Positions 1 through 8,527 are shown, counted from the stretch's first letter. The stretch: 32,267 bases of DNA from Flavobacteriales bacterium (GCA_947476955.1 CANJSS010000019.1:1-32267), one strand, 5' to 3'. Notes: a model not told the origin generated them from the sequence alone. A program made the numbers and translations.

Positions 1-1717
1 AGCGCTCGATTTCTTCTGCAAAAGTTGCTGGTGGCGCTTGTACTTCCGGCGATCCACTATTGCTGTTCAAATGGCCCCAAGTGAGGTAATGCCATTCTTG
101 ACTTTCATTTACAAGGGCGGCAATCGAGTCAACTTTAGCATGCAGATACGGTAGACTTAAAATATTTCTTCGGAAATCTTCGTAACGGCAACGCACTTCA
201 TTGGCAAAAATCGTATCCTCTAATAAGCGGATGTACCAACCTGGTGCGTGCACATCTTGGTCTACACTTGTATACATAAACATAGAACCATCTTCCCAGC
301 CAGGAAAGAAATCTTTTAATGCCCAATCAAAATCCCAAACTGGTCCAGCTTTCAGTTTTTTTAACGTTCCATCTGCGGCGTCTTTATCTTTATAAAAAAA
401 GCGGCTTTTCTTAAATCCATCGGCATTTCGAGCAACTTCGTTAACGATAAAATAATCAACGAACGAAGTTGTGGAGATATACTTTCTGTAGCCGTTTATA
501 GGATCATCGAAATCCGGTGAATAGAGAGCCGTTTCAAAGTCATTTATAAAATTTTGCAGATACGTCTTTTGTTCCAAAACAATATCCTGTGGTTTTGGAT
601 AGTAGTAAACAAAATGAATATCCAATCCTGGATATCCTATCGGAGAGAAATTGGACTGCCACGAATTTGAATTATCCCAATAATCCACTTTAAAAATATA
701 GCCACCGGTAACATCCTGCCCAATTGTTTCAATCGGTTCTAATTTTGAAATGTCTACTCGATTTGAATCCCGCTTTATTTTTTCTGCCAACAAGTAAATT
801 CCTTGGTATTCGCCATCCAAAACAACATCTACGTGTTTTGAGCGAACCGCATAATGCCCCAGACTGTCAAATAATTCAAATGGAATAACATTCCTTGCAA
901 AGGATTTATCGTTGTAATTTGCCAGCAATAACCAGTCGTTTTCTGCTGGCATTCCCAAAATGGAGGAATCAATTGAATTTCCCAAAGCATCTGTCAATTC
1001 TATTGAATAGGGTTTTTGTGGCAGTGAAAGCGAATAATTCCCCCTGTATTCAATGCCAATCTTCCCATTGTATTCGTTGAAAACATCTGTTAAATAATTT
1101 CGATTGCCTATACCATTGTAAATGATTCCCATATCGGCCGAAATTTTAATATCGTTGCTAATAGTTAATCCATTTGTTTCAATTACAACGATTGGTAAAT
1201 CTGATTCAGAAAACTGGAAATAATCATTTGGATTACTGCCAAAAGTAATAGACCAATTTAAAACATTTCCTTCATCTGCACCTGCATTATCTGAAACACG
1301 TAATTTCCAGATGCCATTTGGATTTTGACCATTGTTCACAGCGCCCATTTGACTCATCGGCGCAAAAGTTCCAGAATATGGTGCACTTCCCGAAGTTATG
1401 GAGTTTCCTGCAAAACCATTAAAACACGTATTTAACATGTCATCATCTCCTCCACCAATTCCAGAAGAAAGAGTTTTTACTGTGCCATCTGGCGCAACTA
1501 ATTGCACACTAATATCACTTAAATAGGTATGTGTTAAATTGATGCAAACTGTTTCCAATCCAAACGTTGTTGTGTTAATGGAAGCTTGTGGAACACTCAC
1601 ATTTATGGGAATATCAACCGTTTGGTAATCTAATATCAAACCACTTCCTCCTGTAAAAGTTTGCGCATAATTAACACTAAATAACACAAGGAAATAAAAT
1701 AGTAGAAGACTTTTCAT
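1..1717 (-). CDS. Secreted P-domain plus CotH kinase-family protein (C-terminus outside window)
   Basis: This frame is open from the ATG at 1717 to the window edge (572 codons) and is absent from the ORF track because its stop lies outside. Residues 1-19 are a signal peptide (MKSLLLFYFLVLFSVNYAQ). Residues of about 35-160 match a proprotein-convertase P-domain, a beta sandwich, with LTHTYLSDISVQLVAPDGT and NPNGIWKLRVSDNAG. Residues of about 175-530 match the CotH family, with LDGEYQGIYLLAEKIKR and, near residue 458, GPVWDFDWA, the acidic motif that binds metal/nucleotide in CotH kinases. CotH proteins are atypical secreted kinases known from Bacillus spore coats; the substrate here is unknown. 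A secretion (T9SS) tail may follow but cannot be seen. It is divergent from hutI with a 52-nt gap. Confidence 0.85.
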   Translation of the reverse strand, partial: MKSLLLFYFLVLFSVNYAQTFTGGSGLILDYQTVDIPINVSVPQASINTTTFGLETVCINLTHTYLSDISVQLVAPDGTVKTLSSGIGGGDDDMLNTCFNGFAGNSITSGSAPYSGTFAPMSQMGAVNNGQNPNGIWKLRVSDNAGADEGNVLNWSITFGSNPNDYFQFSESDLPIVVIETNGLTISNDIKISADMGIIYNGIGNRNYLTDVFNEYNGKIGIEYRGNYSLSLPQKPYSIELTDALGNSIDSSILGMPAENDWLLLANYNDKSFARNVIPFELFDSLGHYAVRSKHVDVVLDGEYQGIYLLAEKIKRDSNRVDISKLEPIETIGQDVTGGYIFKVDYWDNSNSWQSNFSPIGYPGLDIHFVYYYPKPQDIVLEQKTYLQNFINDFETALYSPDFDDPINGYRKYISTTSFVDYFIVNEVARNADGFKKSRFFYKDKDAADGTLKKLKAGPVWDFDWALKDFFPGWEDGSMFMYTSVDQDVHAPGWYIRLLEDTIFANEVRCRYEDFRRNILSLPYLHAKVDSIAALVNESQEWHYLTWGHLNSNSGSPEVQAPPATFAEEIER

Positions 1718-1728
1718 AAGAATGATAG

Positions 1729-1736
1729 TATTTTTG
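1729..1736 (+). promoter_or_regulatory. Candidate -7 element upstream of hutI
   Basis: TATTTTTG matches the Bacteroidota -7 consensus TAnnTTTG and lies 33 nt before the hutI ATG in the divergent spacer with the CotH gene. I see no clear -33 TTTG box, so this is tentative. Confidence 0.35.
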
Positions 1737-1769
1737 TACAACTAAGTTAATTATTTTGCCTTGTAGTCC

Positions 1770-3002
1770 ATGAAAAAAATTCTGATTAAAAACATTAAAG
1801 GCCTTGTCCAAGTTGGGGAGAATATCCCAAGTGTTTTAAAAGGCGCGGAAATGAAAGTTCTCCCAATTATTGAAAATGCCTTTTTGGCTTTGGAAGACGG
1901 AATGGTTGTGGCCTATGGATCGATGGAAGATTGGGGAGGAATTGACGACTGGAGAGATTTGGAAATTATAGATGCGGACGGAAGATTTGTATTGCCCGCA
2001 TTTTGCGATTCCCATACGCATACCGTTTTTGCCAAAAGTCGAGAAGAGGAATTTGTGGACAGAATCAATGGTTTATCGTATGAAGAAATTGCTTTAAAAG
2101 GCGGTGGAATACTAAATTCTGCAAACCGACTAAATGCACTTTCGGAAGACGAGCTTTTTGAGCAAGCGAGCGAGCGAATTAAAGTATTAATTTCTTATGG
2201 AACGGGAGCACTGGAAATAAAATCTGGCTATGGATTGTCCGTTGAATCGGAACTAAAAATGCTGCGCGTAATAAGACGCTTAAAAGATTCGTGTGGAATT
2301 GAACTAAAAGCTACATTTTTGGCGGCACATGCTTTTCCTACAGCATTCAAAGAAAACAAGCAAGCATACATTGATTTAATCATCCAAGATATGTTGCCAA
2401 TTGTGGCAGAAGAAAAATTAGCGGATTTTATCGATGTTTTTTGTGAACGCAACTATTTCTCCGTCGAACAAATGGAAGAAATTCTAGTGGCTGGCGCAAA
2501 ATATGGACTTGTTCCTAAAGTTCACGTGAATCAATTTACGGCCATGGGTGGAATAAAAAAAGCGGTTGAACTGAATGCTCTATCAGTAGATCATTTGGAA
2601 GAATTATCCGAAGTAGATATCCTTGCACTGAAAAACTCCAACTGCATGCCAACAATTTTACCAACTTGTTCCTTCTTTATTGGAATTCCATACGGCAATG
2701 CCCGCTTGCTATTGGAAAACGGTTTACCCTTAGCTTTGGCAAGTGATTACAACCCAGGAACAACGCCTTCCGGAAATTTGAATTTTGTTTGGTCGTTGGC
2801 GTGTATTCAATTGAAAATGACGCCGGAGGAAGCCTTCAATGCACTGACAGTAAATGCTGCCTACGCAATGGGATTAAGCGAATCGCACGGAAAAATTGCT
2901 TTAGGAAGACGTTCTCCGATTATAATTACAAAACCAATTCCATCTTTGGCATATATGCCGTATGCTTTTGGTGACCAACATATTGAACGAATTATTGCGT
3001 GA
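1770..3002 (+). CDS. hutI: Imidazolonepropionase
   Basis: HutI opens the imidazolone ring to give N-formimino-L-glutamate, the third step of histidine degradation, in the cytoplasm. The protein has 410 residues, the family's usual length. It carries the amidohydrolase metal motif DSHTHTVFA (H82, H84), the substrate-side segments EFVDRINGLSYEEIALKGGGI and LEIKSGYGLSVESELKML, H252 in KVHVNQF, H275 in VDHLEELS, and D326 in ALASDYNPGTTPSGN. These fit the known zinc-binding set H-x-H, H, D. Position 255 is Gln where Bacillus-type enzymes have Glu (HADE); I suspect this is a lineage variant. No hutH, hutU, hutG or ftcD lies in the window, so the pathway is scattered or incomplete here. The ATG at 1770 is the only sensible start. 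Confidence 0.95.
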   Translation: MKKILIKNIKGLVQVGENIPSVLKGAEMKVLPIIENAFLALEDGMVVAYGSMEDWGGIDDWRDLEIIDADGRFVLPAFCDSHTHTVFAKSREEEFVDRINGLSYEEIALKGGGILNSANRLNALSEDELFEQASERIKVLISYGTGALEIKSGYGLSVESELKMLRVIRRLKDSCGIELKATFLAAHAFPTAFKENKQAYIDLIIQDMLPIVAEEKLADFIDVFCERNYFSVEQMEEILVAGAKYGLVPKVHVNQFTAMGGIKKAVELNALSVDHLEELSEVDILALKNSNCMPTILPTCSFFIGIPYGNARLLLENGLPLALASDYNPGTTPSGNLNFVWSLACIQLKMTPEEAFNALTVNAAYAMGLSESHGKIALGRRSPIIITKPIPSLAYMPYAFGDQHIERIIA

Positions 3003-3048
3003 TTTTTGACGAATTTTTTGTAATTTTAAGAAAAGGATAGAATTAATT

Positions 3049-4260
3049 ATGTGGAAATGGATTATTGGTTGTTTACTTTGCTCATCTGCTTGGGCACAAA
3101 CCATACAAAGTGAAAATGAATTATTGTGGGAGATTTCTGGTAATGGCTTGAAGAAGAAAAGTTTTCTTTTCGGGAGTTTGCATTCCAATGACAAAAGATT
3201 ATTTCGTTTTTCTGATTCGACCTACGTTGCTTTGGAAAAGGCGGAAGCGATTGTATTGGAAACAGATATCTTTTCTTTGTTTGAAGATTGGGATACACGG
3301 AAAGAAGAACTTACAATCCTTTACGATAATGCCGGAAATCCATATACTGCTTCCAATAAAGCAACCAAAACTATTTATGGAAACGAAGATGGGATGCCCC
3401 AATTTTTAGATGCCTATTTTCTGGAATATTGCTACAATGCAGATAAAAAATTCTTTGCTCTAGAAACCGTAGACAAGCAATTGGATTTAGCATCCGAATG
3501 GATTCAGCCTGATCTTGGCACTGTCGGTCAAAACCTTTTCAATCCGATGCAGGAAAAAATGATTGAACTCTACACAAAAGGCGATATTTATTCCTTGGAT
3601 AGAATGATGCGCGTTAGCCTAAGTTATTCTCCCGGAATGTATGAGGATTTCATCGTGGATAGAAATATCCAAATGGCTATTGGTTTGGATACCTTATTAA
3701 AAAATCAGAGTTTGTTTTGCGCCGTTGGAGCGGGACATCTTGCCGGTGAAAATGGCCTAATTAATTTATTGCGAAAGAAAGGGTACAAAGTAAGAAAAGT
3801 AAGCGCCACCTTTTCAGAAGAACTTTTCGCAGAAAAATCTGCTGTAAAATCCAAAAGAACGTATACGTATGTTAACGATACGGTTGGGATAAACGTAGAA
3901 TTTCCCGGTAAACCGATGGAATTGAAAATTTGGGATAACCACCCTTATTTGATTTACCGAGAAATGGGACAGGGGAATACGTATTCCATGGAAATTGTGC
4001 CTATTGAGGATGAAACTGGCTTGGATGAACACGCCGCAATTTATATCGCAAGTCCGGATGCCTCAAAAGTTAAACACATTTATTTGGATAATGGTACGGA
4101 GGTTTATGAAGGTTTATCGGATACCTATTCAGAAGGAATTCATTGGGTACGCGTCATTCAAAACGACAAATATTTACTCATTTTGAAAGCCTATGGCGGC
4201 AATAAATTTATGCATTCCAACCGTCCAAATTTGTTCTTCAGTAAAATCTGGTTCGAATAA
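3049..4260 (+). CDS. TraB/GumN family protein with extra C-terminal domain
   Basis: The first 17 residues form a signal peptide (MWKWIIGCLLCSSAWAQ). Residues of about 20-260 are a TraB/GumN (Tiki-like) domain with both family GxxH motifs: LFGSLHSND near the N-terminus and FCAVGAGHLAGENGL near residue 230, plus ALEKAEAIVLETD. Tiki proteins are metal-dependent membrane-associated proteases; the role of bacterial GumN-like proteins is not established. The family is usually about 280-300 residues, and this protein has 403. The added 140 residues after a KSKR linker form a separate domain containing VEFPGKPMELKIW and end in NLFFSKIWFE. That pattern resembles small secreted beta domains in Bacteroidota, but I do not recognise it. 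The gene follows hutI by 46 nt with a GGA-type ribosome site. Confidence 0.8.
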   Translation: MWKWIIGCLLCSSAWAQTIQSENELLWEISGNGLKKKSFLFGSLHSNDKRLFRFSDSTYVALEKAEAIVLETDIFSLFEDWDTRKEELTILYDNAGNPYTASNKATKTIYGNEDGMPQFLDAYFLEYCYNADKKFFALETVDKQLDLASEWIQPDLGTVGQNLFNPMQEKMIELYTKGDIYSLDRMMRVSLSYSPGMYEDFIVDRNIQMAIGLDTLLKNQSLFCAVGAGHLAGENGLINLLRKKGYKVRKVSATFSEELFAEKSAVKSKRTYTYVNDTVGINVEFPGKPMELKIWDNHPYLIYREMGQGNTYSMEIVPIEDETGLDEHAAIYIASPDASKVKHIYLDNGTEVYEGLSDTYSEGIHWVRVIQNDKYLLILKAYGGNKFMHSNRPNLFFSKIWFE

Positions 4261-4307
4261 ATTTCGCAGAAATCACGATAATTAAGCGATAAATTGAATA
4301 ATTCTAG

Positions 4308-4315
4308 TAGATTTG
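4308..4315 (+). promoter_or_regulatory. Candidate -7 element for the ATPase/nuclease pair
   Basis: TAGATTTG fits TAnnTTTG exactly and overlaps the TTG chosen as start by the ORF track. If it is the promoter, transcription begins near 4320, so translation must start at the ATG at 4331. No convincing -33 box is visible. Confidence 0.4.
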
Positions 4316-4330
4316 TTTAAAATCAATACG

Positions 4331-5461
4331 ATGATCAAACGCTTGCAATTTGCCCAATTATCAAAAAATATTTCCCAAAGTAAAATCGTTCTGGTAACTG
4401 GTCCGCGTCGGGTTGGAAAACGAACTGCTGTGCATTCTGCCCTTCAAGAAATTGGGGAAGTTGCATTGGAACTTAATGCTTCGAATAAGACAGTTAAAAA
4501 ACAATTTGAATCGGTTACCTCTGAGACTATTCAAGCCGCTTTTCAGGGAAGCCGGTTTGTGGTAATTCACGAAGCCCAATATCTGGAGAAATTGCAAGAA
4601 ATGATCGAATTGTTGCTTTCCGGAGCAATCGAAACGACACTCATTTTATGCTGTTCCTATGAACCTGCGATGGATGAATTATTGCGAGAAGTGCTGCAAT
4701 TACAGGGGCTAGAAACTACCTTATTGCCAACCACATTTTATGAATTAGCGCAAAAAAACACCTTGCCAGAAGAGGAAAAGTTATTAGAGCAACGTTTGAT
4801 TTATGGGAATTATCCAGAAGTAACAGAAGATGTGGAGCATGCCGAGCTCGTTTTGCGCGAAATGGTGCAAGAGGTTATTTTTACAAATCTTGGTGTAACG
4901 GATCGCATCAATAAAGGAGATAAATTGCGCCGAATGCTACAAATTATTGCGTTCAACATTGGGGAACCAATTTCCTATAATGAGATTGGTGAAAAGTGCG
5001 ATTTGGACAATGAAACAGTAGAAAGATATGTCGATCTTCTGGAAAAATCGTTCATTCTTATTCGAATGCCATCGTTCTACAACGAGCACCGCTACGAACT
5101 TAAAAAAAGCCACGTTATCTATTTTGTAGACAATGGAATCCGAAATGTTTTGATTAGTAATTTCAACCCGCTTTTCCTGCGCAACGATATCGATCAGCTA
5201 TGGCGGAATTGGCTTATTTCTGAACGGATAAAGTGGAACAAATTGAATGGAAAACAAGCCGATTATCGATTTTGGAGGACGCATACCCGACAAACAATGG
5301 ATTTCCTGGAAATTCAAGATGGAAAGATTGCTGGCTATAAAACGGCTTGGGAAAAAAAGAAAAAACTTAAATTCCCCATTTCTTTCACAGAAGCTTATCC
5401 TCAAATTAGCACTCATACGTTGAATCGTTCCACCTATTGGGGCTTTTTGACAAAGAAATAA
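4331..5461 (+). CDS. Degenerate AAA_14/DUF4143-type ATPase (probable pseudoenzyme)
   Basis: The protein has 376 residues from the ATG at 4331; the track's TTG at 4313 adds six residues and overlaps a promoter-like element. The architecture is that of Bacteroidota ATPases with an N-terminal AAA_14 domain and a C-terminal DUF4143 (PD-(D/E)XK-like) domain. Family landmarks remain: GPRRVGK, EQRLIYGNYPEV, VIYFVDNGIRNVLIS, LWRNWLISERIKWN and YRFWRTHTRQTMDFLE. The active sites are changed. Walker A reads GPRRVGKRT, with Arg31 where Thr/Ser should follow Lys. Walker B reads VVIHEAQ, with His80 for Asp. The expected YEFKW nuclease motif reads YKTAW, losing both Glu and Lys. The frame is open throughout and family segments are kept, so it looks like a maintained, catalytically dead protein rather than a decaying gene. 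The next gene begins 5 nt downstream. Confidence 0.8.
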   Translation: MIKRLQFAQLSKNISQSKIVLVTGPRRVGKRTAVHSALQEIGEVALELNASNKTVKKQFESVTSETIQAAFQGSRFVVIHEAQYLEKLQEMIELLLSGAIETTLILCCSYEPAMDELLREVLQLQGLETTLLPTTFYELAQKNTLPEEEKLLEQRLIYGNYPEVTEDVEHAELVLREMVQEVIFTNLGVTDRINKGDKLRRMLQIIAFNIGEPISYNEIGEKCDLDNETVERYVDLLEKSFILIRMPSFYNEHRYELKKSHVIYFVDNGIRNVLISNFNPLFLRNDIDQLWRNWLISERIKWNKLNGKQADYRFWRTHTRQTMDFLEIQDGKIAGYKTAWEKKKKLKFPISFTEAYPQISTHTLNRSTYWGFLTKK

Positions 5462-5466
5462 AAACT

Positions 5467-8292
5467 ATGCATTTTACAGACCAAATTGCCGATTACATCT
5501 ACGAAAATGAGTTAGATTTAAAACATTTAACCATTGTTTTGCCTTCTGAACGTGCCAAAAAATATATTGCAGCCTCCTTGTATAGAAAGTTTCAAAAACC
5601 GATTCTTGCGCCGGAAATGGTTACAATTGACCGTTGGGTAAAAAATTTATCTGAAAAAACGGTTATCGATAAAACCCGCGTTCTCTTGCGCTTGTTCGAA
5701 GTTCAACTCGCAAATCTTACCAACGAGAAGGATGCTTCGTTTGACGAATTTCTTTCTTGGGGGAATATTATTTTATCCGATTACGACGAAATAGATCGGT
5801 ATCTTTTATCCTCCAAAGAAGTCTTTAAAAATTTGGCGGACATAAAGGAAATTGAAAATTGGAGTTTTGGAGGGGAAGATGAACTATCTGTCGGTCAGAA
5901 ACGGTTTATGGAATTTTGGGATCACTTGCCGGATTATTACCAGCGGCTGAATGAAGTTTTGGACAAAGAAAATGTTTGCTATATGGGAAAAGCTTACCGC
6001 AATGTAGCAGAAAATATCGACTTAGTTTTTCGTAAAGACAAAGACCAACATTTTCTTTTTGCCGGTTTTAATGCCTTATCTAAAACGGAAACAAATATCA
6101 TGAAACAACTGCGCACCATGGGGCGTGGTCATATTCTTGTTAATGCAGATGCGTATTATCTGCACAACAAAAATCACGAAGCAGGAAGGTTTTTACGCAA
6201 ATTTCTAACAGATCTGGATGTAAAATCTTTGCCATTTTGTGGGGACGAAATTGTACATGCCAAAAAGGAAATTCGAATAATAGAATGTGCGCAACATACA
6301 GGTCAAGTAAAAGCTGCAGCTACAATTCTTGAGAATTTCGAGGAACAGGAATTTAACCAAACGCTCGTTTTATTGGCCGATGAAAGTTTGATAGCGCCCT
6401 TATTGAAAAATCTACCAAAGAAAATCGGCAAAGCTAATATTACGCTCGGTCTGCCACTTCGGAACACTTCCTTGAGAACTTGGGTTGAATTGCTTTTTAC
6501 GATCCAAGAAAATAAAGTGCGATTTAAGTCGGAAGCGATTTATATTTATGATTTACAGCGCTTTTACAATCACCCATTTCTAAATGCTTTAATAACGAAA
6601 GAGGAAAAGGATGCCATCGCCGAGTTGGAATATAGATTAATAGAGAAAAATAGTATTTTTCAAGCCATTGCGAATATCAAAATCGGCGAACTTCCAGATA
6701 AATTGCTCGCTCTCGTCTCAAAAAACTGGAAGAACGATTGGCTTTCAGGAGTGCAAACTATTCGGGAAATTAACAATTTAGTTTTCCGTAATTTTCAGAA
6801 TTCTGAGTCTTTTGAAAAGGCAATTGTACAAGGTTTCGATCGCGCGCTAGTTGATTTTCAGAATATTCTAGAGGAGGGAATTCCGGAAATGTCGATCAAA
6901 AGTTTCAAGCATTTGTTCCAGCAGCATTGGAATACAAAATCTGTTGCTTACCATGGAAATCCGCTGGAAGGATTGCAAATAATGGGATTACTAGAAACCC
7001 GTTTACTGGATTTTAAAAATATCATTGTTCTTGGTATGAATGAGGGGAAAATGCCGCCAACAAATCCTGTCCAAACGATGATACCTATGGATTTGCGATC
7101 TTATTTTGATTTACCTACACCACGCGATAAACAAGGATTATTTGCGCATCATTTTTACCGACTTTTTCACAATTGCGAACAAATGTGGGTAACCTACACG
7201 AGTGCGCAAGAAAGTATTGGCAGTAATGAAGCAAGCCGTTATTTACTGCAGTTGGAATTGGAATTGTGCCGTATGAACCCAGAATTTAAGATGGAACGTC
7301 AATTCTACTCTATTCCGAATATAACGAGTGAAACCGAAGCCATTCAGGAAGCGCCAAAAACGCCAGATGTCATAAAGCGATTGGAGGAACTATTTGAGGC
7401 ACCAATTTCTGCTTCAGCATTAAATAAATACATGAAGTGCCCGCTGGATTTTTATTACCGAAATGTATTGGAATTTGGCGAGGAAGATACGATTGAAGAA
7501 GAAGTGGAAAGTAGTACCTTAGGAACATTCATCCACAATGTTTTGGAGGAATTATACATGCCTTTTGCGCGGTACAATAAAGATAAAACACTTAAATCTA
7601 CGCCACCGCCAAATATTACTTCTTTCGATATCGATAAAATGCTGAAGGAATATGTATACAAGATTGAAAAAGAATTTTTCGAGCATTTTAATCAGGATAA
7701 ATCAGCGTATAAGACTGGAAAAAACCTCTTGAGTTTTAAGATGGCGGTTGAATTGATGGAACGTATTTTGAAACAAGAAAAGAAGTTTCTAAGCGAACAA
7801 ACAGAACCTGTTTTTATTGAATACTTGGAAGCGGAATTGCATGCCGACATGGAAATAGAACTGGCTGGTGAAAAGAAAACCATCCATTTCAAAGGCTTTG
7901 TGGACCGAATCGATTCCATCGGCGGAAAAATTCGCATCATCGATTACAAATCCGGGAAGGTAAATCCAGGGGATGTGCAGATGAAAGAATTGAGGGAAGG
8001 AATGGATTTGGTAAAATATTTTGGGGATACAAAACATGCCTTGCAGTTATCGCTTTACAACTATTTGTACCTGAAAAATTTCCATATTTTACCCTATCAA
8101 GCTGGGATTTATTCCTTGATTAATATCTCAGAAGGGATTTTTCCATTTGAGGGAAAAAACAAAACAAACGAAGAATTAGTGCAGGTGTTTCAGGAATTCA
8201 TTGAACAACTCGTCAACGAAATTTACAACACCGAAGTGCCATTTGCACATAAAAAAACTGGGATGAAGAGTTGGTGTTTGTATTGTGATTGA
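5467..8292 (+). CDS. AddB-like PD-(D/E)XK nuclease / inactivated helicase protein
   Basis: This is a 941-residue RecB/AddB-family protein that probably processes DNA ends for recombination, normally with an AddA-type helicase-nuclease. I chose the ATG at 5467; the track's TTG at 5437 lies inside the preceding gene. The N-terminal region (TIVLPSERAKKYI) has no Walker A, as in AddB. The C-terminal nuclease domain shows LGTFIHNVLEELY, GFVDRID, IRIIDYKSGK (D826, K828) and ALQLSLYNYLY, the full RecB-nuclease set. Cysteines of the AddB iron-sulphur site are partly present: C658 in YMKCPLDFYYR and C937/C940 in the last residues, WCLYCD. The usual fourth Cys, about six residues further on, is missing because the stop falls one codon after C940. 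No addA partner is in the window. Confidence 0.8.
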   Translation: MHFTDQIADYIYENELDLKHLTIVLPSERAKKYIAASLYRKFQKPILAPEMVTIDRWVKNLSEKTVIDKTRVLLRLFEVQLANLTNEKDASFDEFLSWGNIILSDYDEIDRYLLSSKEVFKNLADIKEIENWSFGGEDELSVGQKRFMEFWDHLPDYYQRLNEVLDKENVCYMGKAYRNVAENIDLVFRKDKDQHFLFAGFNALSKTETNIMKQLRTMGRGHILVNADAYYLHNKNHEAGRFLRKFLTDLDVKSLPFCGDEIVHAKKEIRIIECAQHTGQVKAAATILENFEEQEFNQTLVLLADESLIAPLLKNLPKKIGKANITLGLPLRNTSLRTWVELLFTIQENKVRFKSEAIYIYDLQRFYNHPFLNALITKEEKDAIAELEYRLIEKNSIFQAIANIKIGELPDKLLALVSKNWKNDWLSGVQTIREINNLVFRNFQNSESFEKAIVQGFDRALVDFQNILEEGIPEMSIKSFKHLFQQHWNTKSVAYHGNPLEGLQIMGLLETRLLDFKNIIVLGMNEGKMPPTNPVQTMIPMDLRSYFDLPTPRDKQGLFAHHFYRLFHNCEQMWVTYTSAQESIGSNEASRYLLQLELELCRMNPEFKMERQFYSIPNITSETEAIQEAPKTPDVIKRLEELFEAPISASALNKYMKCPLDFYYRNVLEFGEEDTIEEEVESSTLGTFIHNVLEELYMPFARYNKDKTLKSTPPPNITSFDIDKMLKEYVYKIEKEFFEHFNQDKSAYKTGKNLLSFKMAVELMERILKQEKKFLSEQTEPVFIEYLEAELHADMEIELAGEKKTIHFKGFVDRIDSIGGKIRIIDYKSGKVNPGDVQMKELREGMDLVKYFGDTKHALQLSLYNYLYLKNFHILPYQAGIYSLINISEGIFPFEGKNKTNEELVQVFQEFIEQLVNEIYNTEVPFAHKKTGMKSWCLYCD

Positions 8293-8309
8293 ATTATAAT
8301 TACAAAAAA

Positions 8310-8376
8310 ACCTGAAAAGAACTTTTTGAAGACTTCCATCCCAAATGAGACAAAAGTGGATAAGTTCTTTTCAGGT
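8310..8376. repeat. Perfect 15-bp inverted repeat, terminator-like on the minus strand
   Basis: ACCTGAAAAGAACTT (8310-8324) and its exact reverse complement AAGTTCTTTTCAGGT (8362-8376) flank a 37-nt loop. Read on the minus strand, the second arm runs straight into seven T residues (complement of 8304-8310), the form of an intrinsic terminator with a long loop. On the plus strand no T-run follows. The minus-strand gene to the right already has its own terminator at 8528-8559. This hairpin could therefore end a separate minus-strand transcript, act as backup, or stabilise the 3' end of the AddB-like mRNA. Confidence 0.6.
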
Positions 8377-8501
8377 ACCTGCAAGGGAAAATAAAACCAG
8401 TGTTAAACAATCGATTTTGTATAACACAAGTAAAAGACGGAAATAATTTAAAAAGGTTGGTTGGGCTGCTGTTTTTTAGCTAAGAAGAATTTTTGCGGGG
8501 G

Positions 8502-8519
8502 ACTGAATAATTATTCAGT
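8502..8519. repeat. 18-bp perfect palindrome
   Basis: ACTGAATAATTATTCAGT is its own reverse complement with no central spacer. That geometry suits a dimeric DNA-binding protein better than a hairpin. It lies between two terminator-like structures, not at an obvious promoter, so its role is unclear. Confidence 0.5.
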
Positions 8520-8527
8520 AAATAGGC

